Shown: positions 7,214-15,195 of the stretch, piece by piece
How the letters are laid out: each line of letters starts with the position of its first letter
How positions within the stretch are numbered: position 1 is the stretch's first letter
Translations under genes and position numbers: made by a program
Assembly (NCBI GenBank): GCA_001919995.1
Contig: MNIY01000031.1
Location: 1 to 16,188, forward strand
Length of the DNA stretch: 16,188 nucleotides
Source: Ktedonobacter sp. 13_1_20CM_4_53_11
Lineage (GTDB): Bacteria; Chloroflexota; Ktedonobacteria; Ktedonobacterales; Ktedonobacteraceae
Reading direction: 5' to 3'
The notes under the pieces: generated by a model
What the model saw: the letters and a program-made list of their open reading frames with translations, nothing else
What the model was told of the DNA's origin: nothing
Databases searched by the model: none

Positions 7214-7888
7214 ATGCAGAGTTCATGGGATTTTGAGCGCTTAAGCGAAGCGTGCAACAAAGCAGGATGTATCCTCTGCCGCTTGACAGGAGAAACCACG
7301 CGACGCTACCTGGAGACATTTAAAGACGAGATGTTTACCGATGTCAATGTGCGAGCAAAACTACGCAGCTCCAGGGGATTCTGCAACACACATACCTGGC
7401 AGTTAGTGCAAATGGGTGCCTCCCTGTCACTGGCACAGGCTTATCGCGACATCATTACCGATGAAATAGAACAGCTTGAAAAGGATGGAGGCAGGCGCAG
7501 GCAGCGTTGGTTCCACCCAAAAAATGGCGAAGAGCTCTCTCCCTGTCCCGCCTGCCAGCAAAGCAACGAGGCGCTTACACGCTTCGTCTTTTCATTGCGC
7601 CAGTTCCTACCCGATTCCTCCTTTTACACGCTCTTCCTCTCTTCCCATGGTCTATGCCTGCAGCATTTCCACCTGTCCTGCACGCTCAAACCGCTGGCAG
7701 CCTCGGAAACGTGGCTTCCCCTGCTCCGCCAGGCGCAGCTCGCCATCATGCAGCGGCTCGAAGCACAGCTGTCTGAACTCATCCGCAAACACGACTACCG
7801 TTATAAAGATGAAAAACGCGGCGCCGAGATGACATCATGGCAAAGAGCAGCTGGCCTCGTCTCCGGAGAAGAGGGCAGCATCACCTAA
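7214..7888 (+). CDS. Cysteine/histidine-rich protein with duplicated CxxC...CxxH units (DUF6062-like)
   Basis: This is a 224-residue soluble protein with no signal peptide or membrane helix. It shows a twofold pattern: C19xxC22 followed by C57xxH60, then C111xxC114 followed by C148xxH151. Each unit reads as CPxC/CILC at a helix start and then G-x-C-x-x-H about 35 residues later, which suits two zinc sites made by an internal duplication. The overall pattern fits what I remember of the DUF6062-type proteins of Firmicutes and Chloroflexota, but I cannot confirm that family by search. The function is unknown. The start ATG at 7214 has AAAGG-like sequence upstream and is close to the natural N terminus because the first zinc motif comes at residue 19. 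The gene stands alone, divergent from the J-domain gene and convergent with the TIGR03118 gene. Confidence 0.85.
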   Translation: MQSSWDFERLSEACNKAGCILCRLTGETTRRYLETFKDEMFTDVNVRAKLRSSRGFCNTHTWQLVQMGASLSLAQAYRDIITDEIEQLEKDGGRRRQRWFHPKNGEELSPCPACQQSNEALTRFVFSLRQFLPDSSFYTLFLSSHGLCLQHFHLSCTLKPLAASETWLPLLRQAQLAIMQRLEAQLSELIRKHDYRYKDEKRGAEMTSWQRAAGLVSGEEGSIT

Positions 7889-7891
7889 AAT

Positions 7892-7978
7892 GTAGGGGCG
7901 CAATACATTGCGCCCTGGTGGGGAGCCAATCCATGCTACCAGGGCGCAATGTATTGGGCACTGCGGTGCGGCCCCTAC
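7892..7978. repeat. Compound palindromic intergenic element (REP/MITE-like)
   Basis: Starting 4 bp after a stop codon, this 87 bp element is bounded by GTAGGGGC (7892-7899) and GCCCCTAC (7971-7978). Inside, CAATACATTGCGCCCTGGT (7901-7919) is exactly complementary to 7938-7956. The left arm is itself a hairpin, GGGCGCAAT-AC-ATTGCGCCC (7896-7915). The right arm has about 14 extra bases (7957-7970) breaking its symmetry with the left. Elements of this style are scattered in Chloroflexota genomes; copy number cannot be judged from one window. It may also end transcription. Confidence 0.75.
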
Positions 7979-8005
7979 GTCCTCATTGCCCGTATCTAAA
8001 CAGTA

Positions 8006-8033
8006 TTGGGATGCTCCCGCGGGAGCATCCCAA
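8006..8033. repeat. Perfect 13 bp hairpin between convergent genes
   Basis: TTGGGATGCTCCC - GC - GGGAGCATCCCAA is a perfect inverted repeat with only two bases between arms. It lies 28 bp beyond the compound element and 44 bp from the stop of the leftward gene at 8077. No T-run follows on either strand. It may be a bidirectional terminator or a second repeat family. Confidence 0.65.
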
Positions 8034-8076
8034 CGCATTGTTCGGTTATCCTCTGAGATTACTTGCTCGTCGCGGG

Positions 8077-9225
8077 TTAGCTTACGCTCTCAATCTTACC
8101 GAAGAGACCATGCATCTCACCATCAATACCGGCGGTAAAGAAGAGTACGTTGCTTGGGCCAGCAGTTGCGTCATTGCCAAACTCTAGAGCCCACAGGCCA
8201 TCGATCACAATCGGATCTCCCGCTTTATCTTCAAGTTGACCGACACGTTCGCCAGTTTTAGGATTGTAAGCATTGATGTGCCCATCGCCGAAATTGCCGA
8301 CCAACAGGTCATTGCTGAACTGGCCAAAGTTGGCGGGTGCGTGAGCCAGGCCCCAGGGAGAGTTGAGGCTCCCGCGTGAAATGAGACGGCGAATCAAATG
8401 CCCACTGGTGCTAAAGACATCGACAAACCCGTGGCCGGGGCCTGCAACGTCATCGTGCCTGGCAGAGTTCTGCAGCGCGAACGTGACATACAGGTAAGGA
8501 CCGATGCTCTGAATACCGAAGGGTGCGTAGCCCTCCGGGAGATGGTGATCAGTGAAGGAGCGGACCAGGTGAAACTTCGAGTTGAACATCTCTATCTTAC
8601 CGAAGCGGAAATTCGTGGCATAGATGAACGTGCCATCTTCGTTGCTGTTGATAGCCAGCCCTTTGTAGACAGCGCCCGCACCTACGGCCGAGCGGTCCAC
8701 GGCCAGGACGGCATGGGTCCGGTCGACTCCGGGGTTCCAGCCGGAGATCGTGCCATCTTCTGTGGAGAAAATGAAAAGGGCTGCACCAGATTTACCACCC
8801 TGCGAAACAACGAAACCACTCGTGCCATTAAAGACAACCCCGGTGGGTGCTGCAAGTGTTCCAGGAGCAGCGCCTGCTGGGGGTGGGATGATGACTACCA
8901 ACGGAGCTGGCGGTTGATTCGGCGGAGGCGGCGGGAATGGGGTGCCGTTTCCATCATAGAGGGTGGACACGCCTGTCCCATTGTCCGCCACCCACCACGG
9001 AGTAGCAGGGCCATGTACCAGGCCCCAGGAGTTGACTAGATTCTTGTCTTGAACCCTGGCAATATCGGGCAGGTCCGAAACCAGGTTTGTCTGCCGGTAG
9101 AAACCCTCCGAACCATCGGCGGATTGGGCGAATACCGCGATGGGCACTGCCACTAATAAGGCTAGTGTCAGCAAGATGACAGTAGCCAGCAGTCGTAGCC
9201 GTCCAGGCATATGCTGGGCATGCAT
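8077..9225 (-). CDS. Secreted TIGR03118 family protein
   Basis: The 382-residue exported protein has a clear Sec signal peptide: basic RLR, hydrophobic core about 12-31, and a likely cut after VFA at residue 33. The mature part is a beta-propeller-like protein with hallmarks of the TIGR03118 family: NLVSDLPDIARVQDKNLVN and WGLV (48-70), WWVADNGTG, TEDGTISGWNP, GAVYKGLAI, LYVTFA, HDDVAGPGHGFVDVF, SPWGLAHAP (289-297), GNFGDGHINAYNP (310-322) and a C-terminal FFTAGIDGEMHGLFG (361-375). A loop at about 96-117 is unusually proline-rich. The ATG at 9225 is chosen over an in-frame one at 9261 because a full AAAGGAGGT lies six bases before it. No PEP-CTERM sorting tail is present. The molecular function of the family is not established. 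Confidence 0.93.
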   Translation of the reverse strand: MHAQHMPGRLRLLATVILLTLALLVAVPIAVFAQSADGSEGFYRQTNLVSDLPDIARVQDKNLVNSWGLVHGPATPWWVADNGTGVSTLYDGNGTPFPPPPPNQPPAPLVVIIPPPAGAAPGTLAAPTGVVFNGTSGFVVSQGGKSGAALFIFSTEDGTISGWNPGVDRTHAVLAVDRSAVGAGAVYKGLAINSNEDGTFIYATNFRFGKIEMFNSKFHLVRSFTDHHLPEGYAPFGIQSIGPYLYVTFALQNSARHDDVAGPGHGFVDVFSTSGHLIRRLISRGSLNSPWGLAHAPANFGQFSNDLLVGNFGDGHINAYNPKTGERVGQLEDKAGDPIVIDGLWALEFGNDATAGPSNVLFFTAGIDGEMHGLFGKIESVS

Positions 9226-9231
9226 AGAAAT

Positions 9232-9240
9232 ACCTCCTTT
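9232..9240 (-). promoter_or_regulatory. Strong ribosome binding site that fixes the TIGR03118 start
   Basis: On the minus strand AAAGGAGGT is followed by six bases and ATG at 9225. It is the strongest SD in the window and rules out the longer in-frame start at 9261, which would place this sequence inside the coding region. Confidence 0.8.
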
Positions 9241-9348
9241 GACGTATTGTGAAATAGACACGGTGGCGCCCCGGAAAAATTTCCGGTCCCCTGTAAGTAT
9301 ATTCGGAGGAGGTTACAGTCCTATGCTTTTACCTTGCCAGATGGCGAA

Positions 9349-9370
9349 AGTACCTCAACGTTGAGGTACT
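9349..9370 (-). terminator. 22 bp perfect palindrome across the gltB stop codon
   Basis: AGTACCTCAAC followed by its exact reverse complement GTTGAGGTACT. As RNA it folds to a 9 bp stem with an ACGT loop, followed on the minus strand by only TTTC. The gltB stop (9355-9357) lies inside the left arm. It could be a weak terminator or a protein-binding site. Confidence 0.45.
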
Positions 9371-12300
9371 CTTACCATCGCAGCATCATAATCCTCGGAC
9401 TCGACAAAGTCGCTTGCCGTACACACTGAACCGCGGGGAGAGACACGCCAGAAGACCCTCTGCATCCGCGTCCATTCGGCCAGTAGCTGGGCAGCGCGCC
9501 AGCTGCGCGTCTTTTTCCCATGCCACTGAATGACCGTTCTCAATGCCTCTATTTCACCGGCATCATCCAGGCGCTCCAGCTCTACCAGCTCGGTATTACA
9601 CCGCATAGGGAACACCCCTGCCGTATCCAGGACATACGCAACGCCGGAAGACATACCCGCCGCAAAGTTCTTTCCAGTTTCACCAAGCACCACAACCATT
9701 CCGCCCGTCATATACTCACAGGCATGAGCGCCCACGCCCTCGACAACCGCCAATGCTCCGCTATTGCGTACGGCAAAGCGCTCTCCGGCACGCCCGGCCG
9801 CGAAGAGTTGCCCACCCGTGGCCCCGTACAACACTGTATTGCCAAGAATGGTATTTCTATGTGCGGCAAAACTCGAGTCAGTTGGTGGAGCGATAATAAT
9901 CTGACCGCCGGTCATACTTTTCCCGACATAATCATTAGCCTCGCCATGTAGGACCAGTCGCATACCGGGCAGGCAGAACGCGCCAAAACTCTGGCCGGCC
10001 GCTCCCTGCAATATACAGGTGATGCTCACCCCTGGCAAACCTGCGTTCCCATAGCGACGCGCGATCTCACCCGCGAGGCCAGCGCCAATTGCCCTGTCGT
10101 AGTTATGGATCTGGTGTTGTGTCACGACACTACGCTCACCCAGCAGCGCCTGCTCAGCTTCAACAAGCAACTCCTCTGCTAATGCCGATTGCGGCTGTCG
10201 TACACGGGTTGACCTTGACGAGGTTCCCGGAGCCGCCACCAGCAGCGCAGACGGATCAATAATCGCTTCAGCAGTACATTGTAACAGGTCGGCTCTCCCA
10301 ATCAGGTCATCCAGGCGCGCTACACCCAGTCGTGCCAACCACTCGCGTACCTCCTCGGCTAACAAGGTAAGATAGCGAGTAATATGCTCCGTTCTACCCG
10401 TGAACTTGGCCCGCAGATCTTCACGCTGTGTGGCTATGCCTGTTGGACACGTGTTCAGGTGACACTGCTGTTGCGTCTCCGCTAAACCTCGTTCCCAGGA
10501 TATTCCGGCATGTTTAATCGACTGGAGCGGCGATGCACCCGTACCACCATCATGACCGCTGATCAGCACATAATCGGCGTGGGCCTTGGCAACACCTGCC
10601 GCGATGGTGCCTACCCCAGAACTCGCAACCAGCTTGACGCCTATGCGTGCCTGCGGGTTGACCTGCCGTAAGTCATAAATCAATTGTGCCAGGTCTTCGA
10701 TACTGTAGATATCGTGATGCGGCGGAGGAGAAATCAAGGCTACTTGCGGCGCGGTGTGCCGCAGCCTTGCAATAAACTGCGTTACTTTGATTGGCGGCAG
10801 TTGTCCCCCCTCGCCAGGTTTCGATCCCTGCGCCATCTTGATCTCGAGTTCTTCAGCACGCACCAGGTATTCTGTCGTCACTCCAAAACGGGCCGAGGCC
10901 ACCTGTTTTATCTTACTACTGACAGGGTAACCGTTCATGTCTTCATGGTACCAGTCTGGATCTTCTCCACCTTCTCCAGTATTGTTGCGCCCCCCAATGC
11001 TGTTCATCGCGGCTGCAATGGTGCGGTGCGCCTCGGAACTCAGCGCGCCGACGGACATAGCCGAAGCGACAAAACGCGCGCGTATCGCCTCCATCGATTC
11101 AACCTCTTCCAGTGAAATGGGGGTAGTTTCCGTAAAGGTAAAAAGATCGCGCAGTGCGGTTGGGGGACGCTGGTAGACCATGCTGGTGAAGCGCTGGTAG
11201 TCTTCGCTTTCACCACTCAGCGCTGCCTTCTGTAAAGTCTTGACCAGCAGCGGATTAAAGGCATGATATTCAGCATCGCGGCGGAAGCGATAACGCCCGC
11301 TGTCGCGCAATTTGTTCCTGCGTCCACTCGCTGCGCTATCCTCTTGCCTCTCCGCCGGCTGCTCAAGTCCCTGGCAGCGTTCAATCACCTGCTGGGCAAC
11401 CTGCGTAAAGCCGACGCTTCCAGGGTGAGCGGAAAATCCTGTGAAACAGCGGTTCAATACAGCCTTGTCCAGGCCGGCGATTTCAAACTGTCCCGCTCCA
11501 ATGATATTGCGCAGCGTCGAGATTCCCATACGCGCCATAACTTTACGTAGACCTTCTTCAACCACGTGCAGGTACAACTCCGCCGCCTGTTCTCCTGTCA
11601 GGTGTTCCAGGTGTCGCTCGCCCGCCAGTGCGCGCACGCTCGCCAGTGCCAGGTATGGCACAACAGCTTCCGCGCCATAACCAAGCAGGAGCGCTACCTG
11701 GTGAATATTCCAGGCCGCGGCGGTCTCACAGAGTAATGAGATATACGTACGCAAACCCTGCCGCACAAGCGTTTGATGGATCGCTCCAACAGCAAGAAGC
11801 ATCGGCACAGGTGCAAAAGCCGGGTTGGCTGTTCGGTCACTGACTATAAGAAGTGTCGCGCCGTCAGCAACGGCCGACACTGCTTCCTTCTCCAGTCTCT
11901 CAAGGGCAGCCTCGAACCCTACCGCCCCGGCAGCTGTTTCAAAGGTGGCATTCAGCGTGCGCGTGCGGAAACCGTCGGCTTTCAAATTACCGATTATCCG
12001 TAGTTGAGACTCGTTCAGCAGCGGCGACTCAAGGTGGATCAGTTGCGCGTGTAATGCGCTCTCAGTAAGAAAGTTTTGCCGCCGGCCAAGATAGCAATCA
12101 AGCGACATTACGCCCCGTTCACGTAAAGGATCGATAGGGGGATTGGTCACCTGGGCAAAACGCTGTTGAAAGTAATCGGAGAGATCGCGTGAATGCAGGG
12201 AGAGAGCTGCGAGTGGAGTATCATCACCCATGCTCCATATTGGCTCTTTCCGCTCTGTAAGCATAGGGCGCAGCACAAATTCTACATCTTCGTGCGTGTA

Positions 12301-13740
12301 ACCAAAGAGTTGCTGGCGAAAGAATAGCTCGGCAGGATCGAGCGAAGCTTCGACAAGAGGCGCCGACGACTGCGTAATATCTGCCAGGCGCACCAGGTAT
12401 CGCTCTAACCATCGCTGGTATGGCTGTCGCTGCGCAAGCACTGTCTTAATTTCGCTATTGCGCATCAGGACGCCATGCTGCAAATCGACAGCAATCATTT
12501 CACCGGGCCCCAGCCGACCCTTCTCGACCACGTCATGCGCTTCTAAAGGTACCACTCCGGCCTCAGAGGCGAGAATGAGCAGGCCCTGCGAGGTGAGGGT
12601 ATAGCGCGCTGGCCGCAATCCGTTGCGATCCAGGGCAGCGCCAACATAATGGCCATCGCTAAAAACAAGCGCAGCCGGGCCATCCCAGGGTTCGGTAATA
12701 CCTGCATGAAATTCGCACCATGCCCGCTGCTCGCTGGTCAGCTCGGCATCTTGCTCCCAGGCGGGCGGTATAAGCATCTGTACGCTCTGTAACAGGTCTC
12801 GACCAGAATGCGTGAGCAACTCCAACGCGTCGTCCAGTTGGGCAGAGTCACTCCCTCCTGGCTGGATGACCGGCAGCAGATCCTTCATCCTGCTCCCCCA
12901 AAACGGTGAGAAAAATGTGCCTTCGCGTGCCTTCATCCAGTGCAGGTTGCCCCGGATTGTATTGATCTCACCATTGTGTGCCAGTTGGCGCGTGGGCTGC
13001 GCCAGCGACCAGGAAGGAAAAGTATTCGTGCTGTAACGCTGGTGAAAGATGGCAAAGGCGCTGGTATAACGAGGATCAAGCAGGTCGAGGTAGAAGTGCG
13101 GTAGCTCAGATGGAGCCAGTAGCCCTTTATGCACAATGGTTGTCCGCGACAGTGAGACGATATAACAATCTTTCATCCGCGCCTGCTCTAACCTCTGCTC
13201 AATCAGGCGTCGCGCATGATACAGCTTCCCGTCATTCTGCTGGGCGGTAAGGTGTCGTGGGCATTTCAGCACCACTTGTGCGATACTGGGGGCCGTCTCT
13301 CGCGCGCGAGATCCCAGCAGGCTATAATCGATTGGTGGATTACGCCAGCTGAGCAGCATCAATCCTACTTCATTGAGTGTCTGTTCAATAATATGACGAC
13401 ACTGTATATTGGAAATCGGAAAACGCTCCTGCGACGGCAAAAAAATCATGCCAACCGCCAGGTCACCGAGGTCAGCCGCCGTAATATGCCGCGCCAGCAG
13501 GTCCTCATAAAAGAGATTTTTAGGAATCTGCGTAAGTAAACCGGCGCCATCGCCTGTTTCCGCGTCAGCATCTTGCGCTCCCCTGTGCGTGAGATTCGCC
13601 AGGGCTTGCAGCGCAGTTTGTACCAGGTAATGGCTGGCATCCCCAGAAACCTGGGCAATAAAACCGGTGCCGCAGGCATCATGTTCCCAACGGGGATCAT
13701 ACAGGGGATACTCAGGGTCGATCTCAGAATGAACGTACAT
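9355..13740 (-). CDS. gltB: Glutamate synthase large subunit with an internal in-frame deletion
   Basis: Glutamate synthase makes two glutamates from glutamine and 2-oxoglutarate. The 1461-residue frame shows the standard order: a class II amidotransferase domain with catalytic C23 in ACGTG after a 22-residue propeptide, HQRYST (233-238) and HNGE (255-258); a central domain (about 460-735); an FMN/2-oxoglutarate domain with RNNTGEGGEDP, SSKIKQVASARFGV, QGSKPGEGGQLP, ISPPPHHDIYS and SGHDGGTGASP (1061-1071); and a GXGXG helix domain (about 1220-1390). Between GLAET (1085-1089) and CHLNTCP (1093-1099) about 50 residues found in the family are absent, including TDGGLKTGRDV and the GC that gives the first 3Fe-4S cysteine. 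Enzyme activity is therefore doubtful. The ATG at 13740 has GGGAGG seven bases upstream; a TTG at 13773 is less likely. No gltD is adjacent, so the electron donor (NADPH subunit or ferredoxin) is unknown. Confidence 0.93.
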   Translation of the reverse strand: MYVHSEIDPEYPLYDPRWEHDACGTGFIAQVSGDASHYLVQTALQALANLTHRGAQDADAETGDGAGLLTQIPKNLFYEDLLARHITAADLGDLAVGMIFLPSQERFPISNIQCRHIIEQTLNEVGLMLLSWRNPPIDYSLLGSRARETAPSIAQVVLKCPRHLTAQQNDGKLYHARRLIEQRLEQARMKDCYIVSLSRTTIVHKGLLAPSELPHFYLDLLDPRYTSAFAIFHQRYSTNTFPSWSLAQPTRQLAHNGEINTIRGNLHWMKAREGTFFSPFWGSRMKDLLPVIQPGGSDSAQLDDALELLTHSGRDLLQSVQMLIPPAWEQDAELTSEQRAWCEFHAGITEPWDGPAALVFSDGHYVGAALDRNGLRPARYTLTSQGLLILASEAGVVPLEAHDVVEKGRLGPGEMIAVDLQHGVLMRNSEIKTVLAQRQPYQRWLERYLVRLADITQSSAPLVEASLDPAELFFRQQLFGYTHEDVEFVLRPMLTERKEPIWSMGDDTPLAALSLHSRDLSDYFQQRFAQVTNPPIDPLRERGVMSLDCYLGRRQNFLTESALHAQLIHLESPLLNESQLRIIGNLKADGFRTRTLNATFETAAGAVGFEAALERLEKEAVSAVADGATLLIVSDRTANPAFAPVPMLLAVGAIHQTLVRQGLRTYISLLCETAAAWNIHQVALLLGYGAEAVVPYLALASVRALAGERHLEHLTGEQAAELYLHVVEEGLRKVMARMGISTLRNIIGAGQFEIAGLDKAVLNRCFTGFSAHPGSVGFTQVAQQVIERCQGLEQPAERQEDSAASGRRNKLRDSGRYRFRRDAEYHAFNPLLVKTLQKAALSGESEDYQRFTSMVYQRPPTALRDLFTFTETTPISLEEVESMEAIRARFVASAMSVGALSSEAHRTIAAAMNSIGGRNNTGEGGEDPDWYHEDMNGYPVSSKIKQVASARFGVTTEYLVRAEELEIKMAQGSKPGEGGQLPPIKVTQFIARLRHTAPQVALISPPPHHDIYSIEDLAQLIYDLRQVNPQARIGVKLVASSGVGTIAAGVAKAHADYVLISGHDGGTGASPLQSIKHAGISWERGLAETQQQCHLNTCPTGIATQREDLRAKFTGRTEHITRYLTLLAEEVREWLARLGVARLDDLIGRADLLQCTAEAIIDPSALLVAAPGTSSRSTRVRQPQSALAEELLVEAEQALLGERSVVTQHQIHNYDRAIGAGLAGEIARRYGNAGLPGVSITCILQGAAGQSFGAFCLPGMRLVLHGEANDYVGKSMTGGQIIIAPPTDSSFAAHRNTILGNTVLYGATGGQLFAAGRAGERFAVRNSGALAVVEGVGAHACEYMTGGMVVVLGETGKNFAAGMSSGVAYVLDTAGVFPMRCNTELVELERLDDAGEIEALRTVIQWHGKKTRSWRAAQLLAEWTRMQRVFWRVSPRGSVCTASDFVESEDYDAAMVRVPQR

Positions 13741-13953
13741 GCGTTGCCCTCCCAGTAAATACAATCTGCTCAAGAGAGAAGGCGCCTACATTGGAACCGA
13801 TTTGGCTCGACGACCTGCAATGCTCGTCGAAGTCATTACTTACGCGCGTTATCCTTTGTGGGTTCGGCAATGAACAAGGGGCACAGTGCGAGGCAACACT
13901 GGATCAAGTGAGCGACAAAGCTCACAACACAAACAGCTTCATTTGTTTAACAG
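13741..13953 (-). other. About 210-base structured leader upstream of gltB
   Basis: Between the predicted start of transcription and the gltB ATG lie three simple stems: GTGAGC/GCTCAC (13908-13925), CAGTG/CACTG (13884-13901) and TCGACGA/TCGTCGA (13807-13830). I see no T-box signature and no match to the glutamine riboswitch that I can recognise, and no T-rich terminator. No protein is evident in it. Confidence 0.35.
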
Positions 13954-13983
13954 AGTATAGCATAGATACCCCGCGCCCAACAA
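13954..13983 (-). promoter_or_regulatory. Predicted gltB promoter
   Basis: On the minus strand TTGTTG (13983-13978), an 18-base spacer, and TATACT (13959-13954). It lies after the stop of the upstream kinase gene (14025), so gltB probably has its own transcript with a leader of about 200 bases. Confidence 0.4.
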
Positions 13984-14024
13984 GTGCCAATTTAAACTGG
14001 GGGCGGGGACACCCCAAAAAATAT

Positions 14025-15011
14025 TCACCTTGGAACACCATGAACCAGTTGAGCAAGAACACCAAAAGCGATAATGACAAGACAGATAGCAATAATAACC
14101 AGGATCAAATACACAGCCCGGCGGTACCGCCCCCCGGGCCGTTCCTTATCAGGCCGATAAGGAACAGGCTTCACCTCGTCCAGGTTGCGCAAATCATGAG
14201 CCATCTCATCAATCGAAGTATATCTCTTGCTCGGATCGCGGCGAATAGCGCGCATCACAACAGTCGCCAGCTCGGGTGACAGGTCAGGGTTAAATTTTAG
14301 AATCGAGGGAGGGTCTTGCGAAACATGCTGATTCATCACCGCGAACACGTTCTCACCTTCAAATGGCGTGCGGCCGCTCAGCATTTCGTAGAGCATCATA
14401 CCAACCGCGTAGACATCGGAGCCCGCAGCGCCGCGCTCGCCCCGCAACTGCTCAGGGGACATATAATCCGGCGTCCCAACCGTACCTGAAAGGCCGCGCC
14501 ACGTAACACGCCGCGCCCCTTCTAACAGAGCTACACCAAAATCAATGATTTTCACGTTGTTATCATCCAGGATCATGATGTTCTCTGGTTTGATATCGCG
14601 ATGATAGACGCCGTGCTCGTGACAGTAAGCTAATGCATCACAAATCTGCAGGGTTATTCGTATCGCCTCTTTTTGCGGAAGTGGGTTTGGAGCGTGCTCT
14701 TCCAATACCTGACGCAGCGTCTTACCTTGCACATACTCTATCACCAGGTAATGATCTTGCCGCTCTTCGCCAACATTCAGCAGATGTTGCACAAACGGAT
14801 GGTTGAGGCGGCTGCCTATCTCAGCTTCACGCTTGTAACGTTCAAAAACACCAATGTTCCCAATTAAATCATCGTTGGGAAATTTGAGGACGACATCTTG
14901 CTGGTTGTGGATATCGCGGGCAAGATAGACACGGTTCATGCCTCCCTGCCCAAGCAAACGTATTATCTCGTAGTGGTCGATCCGCGCTCCTGGTGTATAC
15001 ACTGTTGTCAT
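14025..15011 (-). CDS. Tail-anchored Ser/Thr protein kinase
   Basis: This is a 328-residue PknB-type kinase. Visible motifs are the glycine loop GQGGMNRVY (21-29), K43 in VVLKF, HRDIKPEN (137-144, D139), DFG (157-159), and GTPDYMSPEQ (179-188). All catalytic residues are present. A basic stretch RPGGRYRR leads into a single membrane helix at about 299-322, and only six residues follow. It is therefore anchored to the membrane with the kinase inside and essentially no outer sensor domain, unlike PknB with PASTA repeats. The ATG at 15011 fits the kinase N terminus; the nearest SD-like AGGGAAGAG lies about ten bases upstream. It shares a strand with gltB, 284 bp downstream, but gltB seems to have its own promoter. 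Its own promoter would have to lie in the degraded region to its right. Substrates are unknown. Confidence 0.92.
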   Translation of the reverse strand: MTTVYTPGARIDHYEIIRLLGQGGMNRVYLARDIHNQQDVVLKFPNDDLIGNIGVFERYKREAEIGSRLNHPFVQHLLNVGEERQDHYLVIEYVQGKTLRQVLEEHAPNPLPQKEAIRITLQICDALAYCHEHGVYHRDIKPENIMILDDNNVKIIDFGVALLEGARRVTWRGLSGTVGTPDYMSPEQLRGERGAAGSDVYAVGMMLYEMLSGRTPFEGENVFAVMNQHVSQDPPSILKFNPDLSPELATVVMRAIRRDPSKRYTSIDEMAHDLRNLDEVKPVPYRPDKERPGGRYRRAVYLILVIIAICLVIIAFGVLAQLVHGVPR

Positions 15012-15059
15012 ATGATTCTATGCTCTTCCCTGCTCAGACAACGCTGTGCTGTTCCCCTC

Positions 15060-15194
15060 CTTGTCAAACCGCGGCGTGAAGGCAATATCATCTACTACAC
15101 TGTCGATGACCACCACGTGGCTACTCTCTTCAAAGAGGCAGACTACCACATCGATCACGTCCGGCAAGGATTCCCTGATCATCCTTTTCCTTAG
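15060..15194 (+). pseudogene. C-terminal remnant of an ArsR/SmtB-type metal regulator
   Basis: The frame reads LVKPRREG, then GNIIYYTVDDHHVATLFKE, then HIDHVRQG, ending in a TAG at 15192-15194. This is the winged part and last helix of an ArsR family repressor, where LVxxRREGxxxYYxLxDxHV...HVR is the normal ending. The DNA-recognition helix and everything before it are missing: upstream codons in this frame run into the antisense of the kinase gene and show no homology. A related protein would be about 100-120 residues; about 44 remain. ArsR proteins of this type sense metals such as Cd, Zn or Pb and often sit directly before a P-type ATPase gene, which is what is found here in fragment form. 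It is very unlikely to be functional. Confidence 0.7.
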
Positions 15195-15195
15195 C

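Noticed and set aside
8398..9039. Plus-strand 213-codon frame opposite the TIGR03118 gene
   Set aside because: The minus strand carries an unmistakable secreted protein with signal peptide and strong SD; the plus frame is a shadow with no signals.
13998..14024. GGGG-ACA-CCCC stem next to AAAAAA after the kinase stop, considered as terminator
   Set aside because: On the minus strand the T-run comes before the stem, and on the plus strand the stem is followed by A, so neither strand has a valid intrinsic terminator.
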